From positions 744,001 through 808,000 of the forward strand of contig NZ_LR760298.1 in the NCBI RefSeq assembly GCF_902806445.1: a DNA stretch of 64,000 nt, read 5' to 3'. The DNA is from Listeria sp. PSOL-1 (GTDB lineage: Bacteria > Bacillota > Bacilli > Lactobacillales > Listeriaceae). The notes below the pieces were generated by a model that was not told the DNA's origin, ran no database searches, and saw only the letters and a program-made list of their open reading frames with translations. The stretch's first letter is position 1. Every line of letters starts with the position of its first letter. This document shows positions 32,521 to 43,475 of the stretch, one piece after another. The translations under genes were made by a program, and so were the position numbers.

Positions 32521-33345
32521 GTGACACAACCCGCTGTTTATGTTGTCTCTGATTCTACCGGGGAAACGGCCGAACTTGTCACTCGTGCTGCATTAAGCCA
32601 GTTTGGTCAAACGCCGAAGTTTATCCATCGTTTTCATCATATTGATTCACCAGAAATGATTGAAGAAATTGTTGATTTAGTAGCGGTCAATAACGGGATT
32701 ATTGTTCATACGATTGTGCTTGAAGAAGTTCGTGAAGTACTAAATAAGACGGCTTCAGATTTTGGTGTGCCAATTATCGATTTATTTGGTCCGCTTTTAG
32801 CTCAACTGGAACAAACGTATAAAATTAAGCCACTTTCTGAACCTGGAAAAGTTCGTTCACTCGACGAAGCTTACTTTAATAAGGTGGCGGCCATTGAATT
32901 TGCTGTTGAAAATGATGATGGCCGTAACCCACGGGGGATTTTGCAAGCAGATTATGTCCTTATTGGGATTTCGCGTACTTCAAAGACACCGCTTTCCCAG
33001 TATTTGGCACTCAGGGGGCTGAAAATTGCTAATGTTCCTATCGTTCCAGAAGCAAACGTACCAGATGAATTATTCCAAATTGATCCAAATAAAATCATTG
33101 GACTTAAAATCAGCAAAAAAAAATTAAATCAAATTCGTTCAGAACGATTAATTTCTATTGGCTTAAATGGAGATGGGACTTACTCTAGTCATATGCGTAT
33201 TGATGAAGAGCTGATCTTTTTTAAAAAACTAACGGATAAATTGGGCTGTTTTGTTTTAGATGTAACGAATAAGGCTATTGAAGAAACAGCGAATGAGATT
33301 TTAATTCGCATAGGAGAAATTGTTGATGAAAATTTAGAATTATAG
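32521..33345 (+). CDS. Pyruvate, phosphate dikinase regulatory protein (YqfL/PpsR family)
   Basis: Bifunctional kinase/phosphorylase of the DUF299 family that switches PPDK or PEP synthetase using ADP and phosphate. 274 aa with [13 protein letters not shown] at the start and a P-loop-like GISRTSKTP near residue 150. I placed the start at GTG 32521, seven nt after GGAG; ATG 32515 is too close. The family is sure; whether PPDK is the target here is not visible in this window. Confidence 0.9.
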   Translation: MTQPAVYVVSDSTGETAELVTRAALSQFGQTPKFIHRFHHIDSPEMIEEIVDLVAVNNGIIVHTIVLEEVREVLNKTASDFGVPIIDLFGPLLAQLEQTYKIKPLSEPGKVRSLDEAYFNKVAAIEFAVENDDGRNPRGILQADYVLIGISRTSKTPLSQYLALRGLKIANVPIVPEANVPDELFQIDPNKIIGLKISKKKLNQIRSERLISIGLNGDGTYSSHMRIDEELIFFKKLTDKLGCFVLDVTNKAIEETANEILIRIGEIVDENLEL

Positions 33346-33362
33346 AAGGAGTTTTCTATTTT

Positions 33363-33407
33363 ATGGCGAATATATATATTATGGCAATGATTTTTACTCG
33401 AAAATAG
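33363..33407 (+). other. Possible 14-codon leader-type micro-ORF
   Basis: AAGGAG at 33346-33351 is followed 11 nt later by ATG and a 14-codon frame (MANIYIMAMIFTRK) ending in TAG. It sits directly after ppsR and before the terminator at 33454. No known family; may be chance. Confidence 0.2.
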
Positions 33408-33453
33408 AATTTTCATTGTGGATAGAATAAGCAAAAAATAGTCTCTTCGTTTT

Positions 33454-33477
33454 AAAACGGGTTTCGACTCGTTTTTT
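33454..33477 (+). terminator. Intrinsic terminator with TTCG tetraloop
   Basis: ACGGGT-TTCG-ACTCGT, flanked by AAAA and a T-run, in the gap between ppsR and yaiI. Confidence 0.85.
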
Positions 33478-33506
33478 GATTTGTGTGCAGCAAAGGAGTG
33501 ATAATC

Positions 33507-33989
33507 ATGTTCAGGCTTATTGTTGATGCAGATGCTTGTCCTGTGAAAGCTGAAATTAATCAACTTGCTGAAGAATTTCAGTTAGATGTCATTTATGTCG
33601 CTTCATATAATCATTTTAGTGTAAACCGAGGCAAAGAACGGTGGCTTTTTGTCGATACAAATAAAGAAGCTGCAGATCTTAAAATCGTATCAACGGCGAA
33701 CTATGGTGATATCGTTATTACGCAGGATATCGGTCTTTCTAGCATGCTTCTTGCAAAGTGTGATGTGTTTTCCAATCGTGGTGAAAAATATCAAGAGCGA
33801 GAAATTGAGCGCCTCCTCGATATTCGCCATCAAAATGCAAAAGCAAGACGCAGCGGACACTACAGCAAAGGACCAAGCAAAATGACAGCAGTAGATAACC
33901 AACGCTTTTATTTGCATTTAAAAGCATTTATTGCAAATAAGCAAAAGGAGGTTAACACATGTGAGACGGATTCCAGAAGAAACCATTGA
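33507..33989 (+). CDS. YaiI/YqxD family protein (DUF188)
   Basis: Protein of 160 aa in the UPF0178 family, PIN-like nuclease fold, no assigned function. Shows LIVDADACPVK at residues 4-14, DIVITQDIGLSSMLL and the arginine-rich ARRSGHYSKGPSKMT. Start ATG 33507 with AAAGGAGTGAT upstream. Its 3' end overlaps dnaG by 29 nt; the same neighbour pair occurs in Bacillus. Confidence 0.9.
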   Translation: MFRLIVDADACPVKAEINQLAEEFQLDVIYVASYNHFSVNRGKERWLFVDTNKEAADLKIVSTANYGDIVITQDIGLSSMLLAKCDVFSNRGEKYQEREIERLLDIRHQNAKARRSGHYSKGPSKMTAVDNQRFYLHLKAFIANKQKEVNTCETDSRRNH

Positions 33990-35817
33990 AAGAGTCCGAG
34001 CGGAAACAGATATTATTGATGTTATTGGTAGTTATGTTCAGCTAAAAAAACAAGGGCGCAATTATATTGGTCTTTGTCCGTTTCATGGTGAGAAAACGCC
34101 CTCTTTTTCTGTTTCACCTGAAAAACAGATTTTCCACTGTTTTGGCTGTGGGAAAGGTGGTAATGTTTTTTCATTTTTGATGGAACATGATCATTTAAGC
34201 TTTGTAGAAGCTGTCAAAAAAGTAGCAGAATTTAGCCATATTGAAGTTTTACTACCCGAGCAATCTTCTGGCTTAGAGCTTAATTCAGGCTTTGAGCAAG
34301 AAGCGAGCGACACAATAAAGATGATTGAATTGCATCAACTTGTAGCTAAGCTTTACCATTACCTACTCATGGAAACAGACGAAGGCCTGAAAGCATTTAA
34401 CTATTTAAAAGAACGTGGTATGTCGGAAAAGATGATGACAGCGTTTCAAATTGGTTTTTCACCTCAGCACCATATGACGATTACATCCTTCTTAGAAAAG
34501 CGCGGCGCTGATTTGGATCTTGCTGAAAAGAGTGGTTTACTTTCAAGGAGAGAAGATGGCACATTGATTGATCGTTTTCGTGGGAGAATTATGTTTCCAA
34601 TTACGAACGATCGAGGCCAGCTGGTAGGCTTTTCTGGGAGAGCATTTGAGCAAGATCAGGGACCTAAATATTTAAATAGCCCAGAAACGCCGCTGTTTAA
34701 CAAGCGAAAGCTACTATACCATTTTTCAGAAGGTAGGCAAGCGATCCGTAAGAAAGAAGAAATCCTTTTACTAGAAGGATTTATGGATGTGATTTCTGTA
34801 TTTGGCGTAGATCTTAAAAATGGTGTTGCTTCGATGGGGACCAGTTTGACAGAGGAACATGTCGCGCTCATTCGTCGGATAACGAATTGTGTTGTGATCT
34901 GTTACGATGGGGACCAGGCTGGAATTGAAGCTGCTTATCGTGCTGGACAAATGATCCGTGAAAAAAGTTCAATGGAAATCTTTGTTTTACAATTACCAAA
35001 TGGAAAAGATCCAGATGAATACATCAAAGCAAATAGTGGAGAAAAGTTTAAAGAAGTATATGACCACATGCGTTTGACGTGGACAGCATTCAAGCTTCTT
35101 TATCTACGTCGGAACCATAATTTGCAAAATGAAACTGAACAATTAAGCTATATTGATCAAGCTTTAAAAGAAATTGCCGAGCTAAGCCAAGCGACCCATC
35201 GTGAAATTTATTTAAAACAGCTTGCAAGCGAATTTGATTTAACGATTGACGCTTTAAAAGAACAGCTGATGGGGTTTTTTAAAAAGAAGCCACAGTTCGA
35301 TCCATTTGCTGGAATGATTCCACCAGAAGATCAACGAATCACAGCTACTGCTTCTTTTGCAGTTCCAAAGAAGAAGCTAGAAGCACATGTCGTTTCTGAG
35401 CAACAATTGATGAAAATAATGATCGAAAGTCGGGAAGCTTTTTGGCAAATTCAAGAAATGCTTGGCAGCGAGGAATTTTATCATGATGAGTATCAAGCGC
35501 TTTACACGCATTTGATAGGTTTCTATGCAGAAGATAATAAGGCCGATGTTTTTCGCCTGATAGACTATTTACGAGATGCTGAATTAAAGAATTTAGTCTC
35601 AAGTCTTGAGATGATTGATTCCCCAGTTGAACAAGGGTTAGCAGAATATCAAGATTATATTCATGGTTTAAAAAAATTCAAATTGGAAATTAAATTAAAG
35701 CAGCTAAAAAAAGAACTGCAAGCTTGTGATCCACACGATGATAAAGAGGATGTTACACGGATCACAACACAGATTATCGAGTTACAGCGAAAGCTTATGA
35801 ATAAACAATTTGATTAA
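33961..35817 (+). CDS. dnaG: DNA primase
   Basis: Makes RNA primers at the replication fork. 618 aa from GTG 33961, which has AAAAGGAGG nine nt upstream. CHC2 zinc site at C39, H42, C60, C63; TOPRIM domain with [11 protein letters not shown] and [13 protein letters not shown]-terminal DnaB-binding helicase-interaction region. First of the macromolecular synthesis pair dnaG-sigA. Confidence 0.97.
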   Translation: MRRIPEETIERVRAETDIIDVIGSYVQLKKQGRNYIGLCPFHGEKTPSFSVSPEKQIFHCFGCGKGGNVFSFLMEHDHLSFVEAVKKVAEFSHIEVLLPEQSSGLELNSGFEQEASDTIKMIELHQLVAKLYHYLLMETDEGLKAFNYLKERGMSEKMMTAFQIGFSPQHHMTITSFLEKRGADLDLAEKSGLLSRREDGTLIDRFRGRIMFPITNDRGQLVGFSGRAFEQDQGPKYLNSPETPLFNKRKLLYHFSEGRQAIRKKEEILLLEGFMDVISVFGVDLKNGVASMGTSLTEEHVALIRRITNCVVICYDGDQAGIEAAYRAGQMIREKSSMEIFVLQLPNGKDPDEYIKANSGEKFKEVYDHMRLTWTAFKLLYLRRNHNLQNETEQLSYIDQALKEIAELSQATHREIYLKQLASEFDLTIDALKEQLMGFFKKKPQFDPFAGMIPPEDQRITATASFAVPKKKLEAHVVSEQQLMKIMIESREAFWQIQEMLGSEEFYHDEYQALYTHLIGFYAEDNKADVFRLIDYLRDAELKNLVSSLEMIDSPVEQGLAEYQDYIHGLKKFKLEIKLKQLKKELQACDPHDDKEDVTRITTQIIELQRKLMNKQFD

Positions 35818-35848
35818 ATGCGTTACGTTTTAAAACCGCGGAAAGATG

Positions 35849-35860
35849 GTATGGTATACA
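35849..35860 (+). promoter_or_regulatory. Candidate extended -10 promoter between dnaG and sigA
   Basis: GTATGGTATACA matches an extended -10 (TGGTATACA). No clear -35. Would give sigA expression independent of dnaG. Confidence 0.4.
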
Positions 35861-35903
35861 AATGTATCCGGAAGCGGTATTTTGGAAGGAGGAAAAGGCG
35901 GTT

Positions 35904-37019
35904 ATGAGCGATAAGCCACAAGAAAAAAGCCCAGAAACAATCGAACAAGTAAAAGAAGCCCTGATCGAAGAAGGTAAAAAAACAGGGATAATGACATATA
36001 CTAGGGTTGCTGCCAGATTAGCTCCTTTTACAGTAGAATCTGAGCAAATGGATGATTTCATTGAGCAATTAACTGAAGCAGGAGTAGAAGTCACTTATAG
36101 CGATGATGATGAGGATCCTGATGAAACTGAACTTGTAAAAGAAGAGAATGAAGAATTTGACTTGACGGATATGAGTGTTCCACCAGGTGTAAAAATTAAC
36201 GATCCAGTACGTATGTATCTTAAAGAGATTGGACGCGTTAATCTTTTAAGTGCTGATGAAGAAATTGAACTTGCAAAACGAATCGAAACAGGTGATATTG
36301 AAGCAAAGGGCCGTTTAGCTGAAGCTAACTTGCGACTTGTTGTAAGTATTGCCAAGCGTTATGTGGGCCGTGGTATGCTTTTTCTTGACCTTATTCAAGA
36401 AGGAAATATGGGATTAATGAAAGCTGTTGAAAAGTTTGACTTTAATAAAGGGTTTAAATTTAGTACCTATGCGACTTGGTGGATTCGTCAAGCAATCACC
36501 CGTGCTATTGCAGACCAGGCTAGAACAATTCGTATTCCTGTCCATATGGTCGAAACGATTAATAAATTAATTCGCGTACAGCGTTCTTTACTACAAGATT
36601 TAGGTCGCGATCCTTCTCCTGAAGAGATTGGTGAAGAAATGGACCTCCCTACAGAGAAAGTACGTGAAATTTTAAAAATAGCACAAGAACCTGTCTCGCT
36701 TGAAACACCAATTGGTGAAGAAGATGACTCCCATTTAGGAGACTTTATTGAAGATCAAGAAGCCACATCTCCTTCTGATCACGCAGCTTATGAACTATTA
36801 AAAGAACAGTTAGAAGATGTTTTAGATACACTAACTGATCGTGAAGAAAACGTTTTACGGTTGCGTTTTGGCCTTGATGATGGCAGAACACGTACATTAG
36901 AGGAAGTCGGCCGTGTTTTTGGTGTCACTCGTGAACGTATTCGTCAAATTGAAGCTAAAGCTCTTCGCAAATTGCGCCATCCAAGTAGAAGCAAGCAACT
37001 AAGAGATTTTCTAGAATAA
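35904..37019 (+). CDS. sigA: RNA polymerase primary sigma factor SigA
   Basis: Main housekeeping sigma factor, 371 aa. Region 1.1 at the N-terminus, region 1.2 [13 protein letters not shown], region 2 with [33 protein letters not shown] and [10 protein letters not shown], region 4.2 [18 protein letters not shown]. Start ATG 35904 after AAGGAGG; the upstream ATG at 35862 overlaps the putative promoter. Terminator follows. Confidence 0.98.
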   Translation: MSDKPQEKSPETIEQVKEALIEEGKKTGIMTYTRVAARLAPFTVESEQMDDFIEQLTEAGVEVTYSDDDEDPDETELVKEENEEFDLTDMSVPPGVKINDPVRMYLKEIGRVNLLSADEEIELAKRIETGDIEAKGRLAEANLRLVVSIAKRYVGRGMLFLDLIQEGNMGLMKAVEKFDFNKGFKFSTYATWWIRQAITRAIADQARTIRIPVHMVETINKLIRVQRSLLQDLGRDPSPEEIGEEMDLPTEKVREILKIAQEPVSLETPIGEEDDSHLGDFIEDQEATSPSDHAAYELLKEQLEDVLDTLTDREENVLRLRFGLDDGRTRTLEEVGRVFGVTRERIRQIEAKALRKLRHPSRSKQLRDFLE

Positions 37020-37025
37020 AAAAAG

Positions 37026-37068
37026 AAAGCCGAATTCCCTTTAATTAACTCGCGAATTCGGCTTTTAT
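37026..37068 (+). terminator. Intrinsic terminator after sigA
   Basis: AAAGCCGAATTC pairs with GAATTCGGCTTTT across a 16-nt loop; strong. Confidence 0.88.
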
Positions 37069-37090
37069 TAGAGATAAATAGGAGTAAAAA

Positions 37091-37795
37091 ATGAACGAAG
37101 AAAAATTATCAAAACGCTTAAAAACGGTTGCTTCTTACATTAAAAAGGATAGCCATATAGCAGACATTGGTAGCGATCATGCTTATCTCCCGTGTCATGT
37201 GATTCTTCATCAAATGGCTCGATTTGCTGTTGCCGGAGAGGTTGTAGAAGGCCCATTTGAATCAGCTAAAAATCAAGTGCACAAATTAGCTTTAACCAAT
37301 CAAATTACTGTTCGTAAAGGAGATGGCCTTGCTGTCATCCGCCCAGAAGATCAAATCGACACCATTGTTATAGCAGGTATGGGAGGAGCTCTTATCCGCT
37401 CTATTTTAGAAAAAGATCCAAATAAATTAAATAGCGTTAGACGGCTCATTTTACAACCAAACATCGCTGCATGGCAATTACGTGCTTGGGCGGAGGAAAA
37501 TGATTATCAAATTATCGCCGAATCCATTTTAAAAGAAGATCACAAAATTTATGAAATTATCGTGCTAGAAAAAACAACAAAGCCCATCACTTATAGTGAA
37601 AGTGAACGTCTACTTGGCCCTAAGCTAATCGCCGAAAATAGTCCGGTTTTTAGAGAAAAATGGAACCGCGAACGAGCCACTTGGCAAACGATCTTGCAAA
37701 ACATAGCAGCAGGCTCTTCAGTGACTACAGAAAATAAAGAGCGTATAAAAGAATTGAAGGAAAAAATTCAAATAGTAGAGGATGTGTTTTCATGA
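37091..37795 (+). CDS. trmK: tRNA m1A22 methyltransferase TrmK
   Basis: SAM-dependent methylation of A22 in tRNA. 234 aa with ADIGSDHAYLP near residue 25, GEVVEGPFESA, IAGMGG and LQPN, followed by a C-terminal coiled coil. Start ATG preceded by AGGAG. Overlaps nif3 by four bases. The sigA-trmK-nif3 order is standard for Bacillales. Confidence 0.95.
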   Translation: MNEEKLSKRLKTVASYIKKDSHIADIGSDHAYLPCHVILHQMARFAVAGEVVEGPFESAKNQVHKLALTNQITVRKGDGLAVIRPEDQIDTIVIAGMGGALIRSILEKDPNKLNSVRRLILQPNIAAWQLRAWAEENDYQIIAESILKEDHKIYEIIVLEKTTKPITYSESERLLGPKLIAENSPVFREKWNRERATWQTILQNIAAGSSVTTENKERIKELKEKIQIVEDVFS

Positions 37796-38913
37796 AAGTA
37801 GCAAACGGTTACGAATTTGTCGCCATGTTAGAGCAAATTGCTCCTAAAAAATTAGCAATGGAAGGCGATCCCATTGGCCTAGAAGTTGGCGATCTTTCAA
37901 AAAAAGTGCGCAAAATTATGTTTGCGTTAGATGTGCTTGAAACGGTAGTTGACGAAGCCATTGAAAAAAATGTCGACATGATCATCGCTCATCATCCACT
38001 TCTTTTTCGCCCCGTCTCTAAAATTGATATGACGACCGCTCATGGAAGAATGCTCCGTAAATTGATCAAACATGACATCATTGTTTATGCTGCACATACA
38101 AACCTTGACATAGCAGATGGTGGCGTGAATGATTTACTTGCAGAGTTGCTCGAACTTGAAAACACGGAAGTTATTGTCCCAACTTACCACGAGGATTATG
38201 CTAAAATCGCTGTCTATGTACCAGAAGAATCACATGAAGCTGTACGACTGGCCTTAGCAAATAATGGTGCTGGAGAAATTGGTTTAGGTTATGAACATTG
38301 TTCTTTTACGGTATCAGGAACAGGCCGATTCAAACCAAACAAGAATGCTAATCCTAGCATTGGTAAAGCATTAGAATTAACAGAAGTCAAAGAAGTAAAA
38401 ATCGAAGCAGTATTTCCTTTTTCAAAAAAAGACCAGCTCATAAAAGCTGTAAAATTAGTCCATCCTTATGAAGAGCCAGCTATTGATGTATATAAGTTGG
38501 AAAATATGTCTAAAACAACCGGACTTGGCAGAGTCGGTCAATTAAAAAAAGAAATCACTGCCGATGCTTTTATCGATATTGTGAAAAATGCACTTGCCCT
38601 TGAATATGTTCGCTACATAGGTGATACGAGTAAAACCATTCAAAAAGTTGCGGTCATCGGTGGCGATGGAAATAAATTTATTTACTACGTTAAGCATTCG
38701 GGTGCCGATATCTTTATCACAGGAGATGTCTACTATCATACAGCACACGATTTATTAGCCCTTGATTTACCAACCATTGACGCTGGACACAACATCGAGA
38801 AAATCATGAAAGGTTATTTAAAAAAATGCTTCGTAGCAAGATGTAAAGCGCTTGACTATGAAGTTGACCTCATTGTTTCTGAAATCAATACGGATCCATT
38901 TCAATTTTTATAA
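37792..38913 (+). CDS. Nif3-like dinuclear metal center protein (YqfO)
   Basis: NIF3/DUF34 family protein, 373 aa. The split NIF3 domain has metal ligands in AHHPLLF (near residue 66), AAHTNLD and the C-terminal TGDVYYHTAHD and DAGHNIE, with the PII-like insertion between (about 125-230). Precise function is not settled (GTP cyclohydrolase-like or trafficking roles proposed). Overlaps trmK start-stop. Confidence 0.92.
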   Translation: MKVANGYEFVAMLEQIAPKKLAMEGDPIGLEVGDLSKKVRKIMFALDVLETVVDEAIEKNVDMIIAHHPLLFRPVSKIDMTTAHGRMLRKLIKHDIIVYAAHTNLDIADGGVNDLLAELLELENTEVIVPTYHEDYAKIAVYVPEESHEAVRLALANNGAGEIGLGYEHCSFTVSGTGRFKPNKNANPSIGKALELTEVKEVKIEAVFPFSKKDQLIKAVKLVHPYEEPAIDVYKLENMSKTTGLGRVGQLKKEITADAFIDIVKNALALEYVRYIGDTSKTIQKVAVIGGDGNKFIYYVKHSGADIFITGDVYYHTAHDLLALDLPTIDAGHNIEKIMKGYLKKCFVARCKALDYEVDLIVSEINTDPFQFL

Positions 38914-38917
38914 AAAA

Positions 38918-38964
38918 CTACGTTATCATTTTTAAGAAAATAGGATCTAAAAATGATAGCGTGG
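38918..38964 (+). terminator. Hairpin after nif3
   Basis: CTACGTTATCATTTTTA pairs with TAAAAATGATAGCGTGG using two G-U pairs; modest T-run after it. Confidence 0.7.
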
Positions 38965-38971
38965 ATTGTTT

Positions 38972-39080
38972 TACATTTTGAATACGACAAATTGAGCGAA
39001 AACATTTGCGATCAAAGAGAAAGAGGTTAGCCAGAAGCGGAGCGTACGACTGTACGTGAGAACCCTGGATAACCTCTTAA
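38972..39080. repeat. Dispersed palindromic intergenic repeat, copy B
   Basis: Begins TACATTTTGAATACGACAAA, then TTGAGCGAAAAC, with an inner hairpin GAGGTTAGCCAG/CTGGATAACCTC around CGTACGACTGTACG. The left end is nearly the same as the copy at 60763. The right outer arm appears missing, cut by the ispH 3' end. Lies between convergent nif3 and ispH. Confidence 0.75.
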
Positions 39081-39095
39081 TCATGGTCTGAAACT

Positions 39096-40091
39096 TTAGC
39101 GTCCGCCATTTTTTAAGTGCTCTAACCGAGCGCGACGCTTTTCTTCCATATTTTTTTTACTAGCACGAGGTAAAATATTATGAGCATCAGCATGATGGTT
39201 GTATTCCCAAGTTGCTTGATCACTTGGATCAAATTGTTCTAAAAAGATAAGCACTTCACGAATGATTTGAGTTGGTGTGCTTGCACCAGCAGTTACTGCA
39301 ACTTTTTTGATGTTCATTAACCAGTTCAAGTCGATTTCTGTTACATTAGCGATGCGGTAAGCGGGGACACCCGCTTTTTCGATGGAAACTTGCGCAAGGC
39401 GATTTGTATTATTGCTGCGGGGATCACCCACAACAAGGGTTAAATCTGCAGCTTTTGCTTGTTCTGCCACAGCTTCTTGGCGCACCTGTGTTGCCATACA
39501 AATTTCTTTATGTTGCTTTGCGTGAGGGTATTTTTCACTGATATAATCCATTAAATCAAGTACGTCCCACTGACTCATCGTTGTTTGATTCGTGACAAAG
39601 ATTTTTTCGGTAGGGAGAGAAAGCTCATCAATATCGCTTTTCGTTTCCACTAAATGAACAATATCTGGCGCTGTCCCATAAGCGCCTTCTGGTTCTGGAT
39701 GGCCCTTTTTACCGATGTAAATAACATGGTAGCCGGCCTTTTTCTTTTCTAAAATTAAATCGTATGTGCGCATAACATCTGGACATGTTGCATCAATTGT
39801 CACAAGCCCTTTTTGTTTCGCTTTTTCTTTGAGGCGGGGGGAAGTCCCGTGGGCAGTGAAGATGACTGTGCCTTCGTTAATTTTATCTAAAATGGCTTCC
39901 CGGTTTTCTCCGTCTACAGTATAAATGCCAATTTCTTCAAAAGCATCGGTGACATGCTTGTTATGGACAATCATGCCAAGTATATGAATCGGACGAGGTA
40001 AGTTTGGATCAAGTGAAGCGTTTTTAGCGATAATCATTGCATCAACAACACCATAACAATAACCTCGTGGACTGATTTTAATAATTTCCAT
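39096..40091 (-). CDS. ispH: 4-hydroxy-3-methylbut-2-enyl diphosphate reductase
   Basis: Last step of the MEP isoprenoid pathway, making IPP and DMAPP. 331 aa with three iron-sulfur cysteines (RGYCYGV at C12, [17 protein letters not shown]), and AHGTSP. Start ATG preceded on the minus strand by TAGGAGGAAT. Works with ispG (46489), encoded further along in the window. Confidence 0.97.
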   Translation of the reverse strand: MEIIKISPRGYCYGVVDAMIIAKNASLDPNLPRPIHILGMIVHNKHVTDAFEEIGIYTVDGENREAILDKINEGTVIFTAHGTSPRLKEKAKQKGLVTIDATCPDVMRTYDLILEKKKAGYHVIYIGKKGHPEPEGAYGTAPDIVHLVETKSDIDELSLPTEKIFVTNQTTMSQWDVLDLMDYISEKYPHAKQHKEICMATQVRQEAVAEQAKAADLTLVVGDPRSNNTNRLAQVSIEKAGVPAYRIANVTEIDLNWLMNIKKVAVTAGASTPTQIIREVLIFLEQFDPSDQATWEYNHHADAHNILPRASKKNMEEKRRARLEHLKNGGR

Positions 40092-40142
40092 TGTTTTGGT
40101 TATTCCTCCTAAGCAGGGTTCAATTGTCCACTACTTAACTCT

Positions 40143-40171
40143 ATTATAGATGAAAAAGATCGATTTGACAA
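40143..40171 (-). promoter_or_regulatory. SigA-type promoter of ispH
   Basis: On the minus strand TTGTCA (40171-40166), 17-nt spacer, TATAAT (40148-40143), about 50 nt before the ispH start. Confidence 0.75.
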
Positions 40172-40224
40172 AAGCTAAATTTTAAATGCGTTTTCACTTT
40201 TTTGTAGTGTCACACCTCAATAAA

Positions 40225-40233
40225 TGCTATAAT
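40225..40233 (+). promoter_or_regulatory. Extended -10 promoter of cshB
   Basis: TGCTATAAT 32 nt before the cshB start; no convincing -35. Divergent from the ispH promoter. Confidence 0.6.
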
Positions 40234-40264
40234 GACAACGAAGAACGAAACGGAGTGAAATTAG

Positions 40265-41572
40265 ATGTCTAAAAAAACAAGGTTCGACCAATTTTCTTTT
40301 CGGCCTTTTATTGAAGAAGCGATAAAGAAATTAGGCTTTTTTGAACCCACTGAAGTACAACAAAAGCTTATCCCAGGTATTTTACGAGGTGAAAGTATTG
40401 TTGGGCAGTCACAAACTGGTACAGGAAAAACACATACTTTTTTACTACCATTAATACAAAAAATAGATCCAACAAAAGATGAAGTACAAGCTGTCATTAC
40501 CACACCAAGTCGCGAGCTTGCTACTCAAATTCATAACGAGATAAAAAAAATAACGAAGTATAGCGAAAGAGAAATCACTACACGTCTGCTTATCGGTGGG
40601 ACTGACAAACAAAGAGCAATCGATAAGCTTAAGAAGCAACCACAAATCGTTATTGGAACACCCGGACGAATTAATGATATGATTCGTGAACAAGCTCTTT
40701 TCGTTTATACGGCAAAAATGCTTGTGATCGATGAGGCCGATATGACCCTTGACATGGGATTTTTAAATGATGTCGACCAAATTGCAGGGAAAATGCCACC
40801 AAAACTACAAATGCTTGTTTTTTCAGCAACGATTCCACAAAAACTAAAGCCTTTCCTTAAAAAATATATGGAAAACCCGCGCTATGAACACATTCAGCCA
40901 AAAGTAGTGGCATCAAAAACGGTTACACATGAACTCATTGCATTGCGTAGTAGAAATAAAATAGACGTTTTAAAAGAGACGTTAGTAACTTTGCAGCCAT
41001 TTCTTGCTATTGTGTTTACGAACACAAAACAAAAAGCTGATGAAGTTGCTGAAGGACTAATTGAGCGTGGCTTGAAAGTGGCTAAAATTCATGGAGATGT
41101 CCATTCACGTGAACGAAAACGAACAATGAAGCAAGTAGAAAATATGGAATACCAATATATTGTAGCGACTGATCTAGCTGCACGAGGAATTGATGTGCAA
41201 GGTATTAGTCATGTTATCAATTATGAGCTTCCAAATGACCTTGACTTTTATATCCACCGCACAGGCCGTACTGGACGAGCAGGGCACTCAGGTATTGCTT
41301 TAACCATCTATACACCATCTGATGAAGACAAGCTTATCCAACTAGAAAAATTGGGGATTGAGTTTGTCCATGTTGATTTGAAACGCGGCGAATTTGTTCA
41401 AATTGAAGACCGTAACCGCCGGGCCAAGCGCGAATCCAAACGCGAAGCAGCAGATCCACGTGAAATTGGGATGCGTAAAAAAGCGAAACAAAAAAGAAAG
41501 CCAAATTATAAAAAGAAAATCAACTACAAAATGGCAGAAATCAAGCGCCGTGAAAGACGTATGAAAAAGTGA
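40265..41572 (+). CDS. cshB: DEAD-box RNA helicase CshB
   Basis: ATP-dependent RNA helicase of the cold-shock/ribosome assembly class. 435 aa: Q motif FFEPTEVQQKLIP, Walker A SQTGTGKTH near residue 48, DEAD as VIDEADMTLDMGF, SAT (FSATIP), HRTGRTGRAG, and a basic C-terminal tail (KKAKQKRKPNYKKKINYK). Followed 14 nt later by nfo, as in Listeria and Bacillus (yqfR-yqfS). Confidence 0.93.
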   Translation: MSKKTRFDQFSFRPFIEEAIKKLGFFEPTEVQQKLIPGILRGESIVGQSQTGTGKTHTFLLPLIQKIDPTKDEVQAVITTPSRELATQIHNEIKKITKYSEREITTRLLIGGTDKQRAIDKLKKQPQIVIGTPGRINDMIREQALFVYTAKMLVIDEADMTLDMGFLNDVDQIAGKMPPKLQMLVFSATIPQKLKPFLKKYMENPRYEHIQPKVVASKTVTHELIALRSRNKIDVLKETLVTLQPFLAIVFTNTKQKADEVAEGLIERGLKVAKIHGDVHSRERKRTMKQVENMEYQYIVATDLAARGIDVQGISHVINYELPNDLDFYIHRTGRTGRAGHSGIALTIYTPSDEDKLIQLEKLGIEFVHVDLKRGEFVQIEDRNRRAKRESKREAADPREIGMRKKAKQKRKPNYKKKINYKMAEIKRRERRMKK

Positions 41573-41586
41573 AGGGAGAATAAGCC

Positions 41587-42480
41587 ATGCTAAGGATTGG
41601 TTCACATGTTTCAATGAGCGGAAAGAAAATGCTACTTGCTTCAAGTGAAGAAGCAGCAACGTATCATGCGAACACATTTATGATTTATACAGGAGCGCCA
41701 CAAAATACGCGCAGAAAGCCTATCGATGAATTGAATATTGAAGCCGCCAAAGTGAACATGGAACAAAATAATCAAGCCGATATCGTTGTCCATGCCCCTT
41801 ATATTATTAACATTGCAAATACAATAAAACCAGAAATCTTTGAGCTCGGCGTGAATTTCTTACGCTCAGAAATCGAGCGGACAGCAGCCCTTGGAGCAAA
41901 ACAAATTGTCCTCCACCCTGGTTCCCATGTTGGAGAAGGCGCAAGTGCTGGCATTAAGCAAATTATTAAAGGATTAAATGAAGCCCTTGACCCTAGACAT
42001 GATGTCCAAATTGCCCTTGAAACAATGGCTGGAAAAGGAACAGAAGTAGGACGCACATTTGAAGAAATCGCACAAATTATTGATGGTGTAACACATAATG
42101 AGTTGCTTTCGGTTACATTTGACACCTGTCACACCCATGATGCTGGCTATGATATTGTCCATGATTTTGATGGGGTATTAAATGAGTTTGATAAAATGAT
42201 TGGTATCGAACGCTTGAAAGTTCTGCACATTAACGACAGCAAGAATGAATGTGGTGCACATAAAGATCGACATGCCAATATCGGCTTTGGCCATATCGGT
42301 TTTTCCGCATTAAACAATATCGTCCATCATAAGGATCTACCAAACATCCCAAGAATACTTGAAACACCATATGTTGGTACAGATAAGAAGAATAAAAAGC
42401 CTCCTTATCGCTTTGAAATCGAGATGCTTCGAAATGAAAAATTTGATCCCGATTTACTTGATAAAATCATGGCACAATAA
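41587..42480 (+). CDS. nfo: Endonuclease IV
   Basis: AP endonuclease for base excision repair, three-zinc TIM barrel. 297 aa with RIGSHVSM at the start, [35 protein letters not shown] and the [20 protein letters not shown] region holding zinc ligands. GAAGGGAG upstream. Confidence 0.97.
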   Translation: MLRIGSHVSMSGKKMLLASSEEAATYHANTFMIYTGAPQNTRRKPIDELNIEAAKVNMEQNNQADIVVHAPYIINIANTIKPEIFELGVNFLRSEIERTAALGAKQIVLHPGSHVGEGASAGIKQIIKGLNEALDPRHDVQIALETMAGKGTEVGRTFEEIAQIIDGVTHNELLSVTFDTCHTHDAGYDIVHDFDGVLNEFDKMIGIERLKVLHINDSKNECGAHKDRHANIGFGHIGFSALNNIVHHKDLPNIPRILETPYVGTDKKNKKPPYRFEIEMLRNEKFDPDLLDKIMAQ

Positions 42481-42501
42481 TAATTTAAAGGAGACATAAA
42501 G

Positions 42502-43428
42502 ATGGAAAAATTACTTGTTTTTGGGCACAAAAATCCCGATACAGATGCAATTTGTTCAGCAATTGCTTTTAGTGAATTAAAGAAAGCAGAAGGAGCGGAC
42601 ATTGAAGCCGTTCGCTTAGGCGAATTAAATACAGAAACAGAATTTGCTTTAGCAAAATTTGGCGTAAAGGCTCCCCGTTTAATTCAAACAGTTGCAAATG
42701 AAGTAAAGCAAGTTTGTCTTGTTGATCATAATGAAAAGCAACAAAGCGTAGATGATATTGAGCAAGTAGCCATAATAAGCGTTGTTGATCATCATCGTAT
42801 CGCCAATTTTGAAACAGCAGACCCACTTTATTATCGTGCTGAGCCAGTTGGTTGTACAACAACGATTTTACAAAAAATGTATCAAGAAAAAAAGATAACA
42901 ATAAAAAAAGATGTAGCTGGTTTAATGTTATCTGCCATCATCTCTGATACGCTTTTATTTAAATCACCAACTTGTACAGAAGAAGATAAACAGGCTGCAG
43001 AACAGTTGGCTAAAATTGCCGAGGTTGATATGGAAACATATGGTATGGAAATGCTACGAAAAGGTGCTGATGTAAGCAAAAAATCAGTGGCTGAATTACT
43101 ACTTGATGCTAAAGAATTTAACATGAATGGTAGTAAAGTTGAAATTGCTCAAATTAACGTTATTGATGAACAAGACGTTTTATCACGCAAAACAGAAATC
43201 GAAGCAGTTATCAAGCAGACGATTGCTGCTAAACATTTAGACTTATACTTATTTGTGATTACAAATATTCTTACAAATGATTCTGTCGGGCTTGCTATTG
43301 GAGATAAAGCTTCGGTCATAGAAGGAGCCTACCAAGTAACGTTAGCTGACAATCTAGCACCACTTAAAGGTGTTGTATCTCGTAAAAAACAAGTTGTCCC
43401 AGTTTTAACAGAGCATTTTTCTAAATAA
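42502..43428 (+). CDS. ppaC: Manganese-dependent inorganic pyrophosphatase
   Basis: Class II pyrophosphatase of the DHH family, 308 aa. Metal ligands in [15 protein letters not shown] (His 8, Asp 12/14 region), VDHNE and [11 protein letters not shown]-terminal DHHA2 domain with SRKKQVVP near the end. AAAGGAG upstream. Ends at a terminator shared with the convergent gene. Confidence 0.97.
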   Translation: MEKLLVFGHKNPDTDAICSAIAFSELKKAEGADIEAVRLGELNTETEFALAKFGVKAPRLIQTVANEVKQVCLVDHNEKQQSVDDIEQVAIISVVDHHRIANFETADPLYYRAEPVGCTTTILQKMYQEKKITIKKDVAGLMLSAIISDTLLFKSPTCTEEDKQAAEQLAKIAEVDMETYGMEMLRKGADVSKKSVAELLLDAKEFNMNGSKVEIAQINVIDEQDVLSRKTEIEAVIKQTIAAKHLDLYLFVITNILTNDSVGLAIGDKASVIEGAYQVTLADNLAPLKGVVSRKKQVVPVLTEHFSK

Positions 43429-43433
43429 GAATC

Positions 43434-43475
43434 TGAATCCCACGTTCTTTTAATGAGCATGGGATTTCTTTTTTA
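43434..43475. terminator. Terminator between ppaC and the convergent membrane protein gene
   Basis: AATCCCA pairs with TGGGATT, followed by TTCTTTTTT on the plus strand. The right arm overlaps the last codons of the minus-strand gene. Confidence 0.75.
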
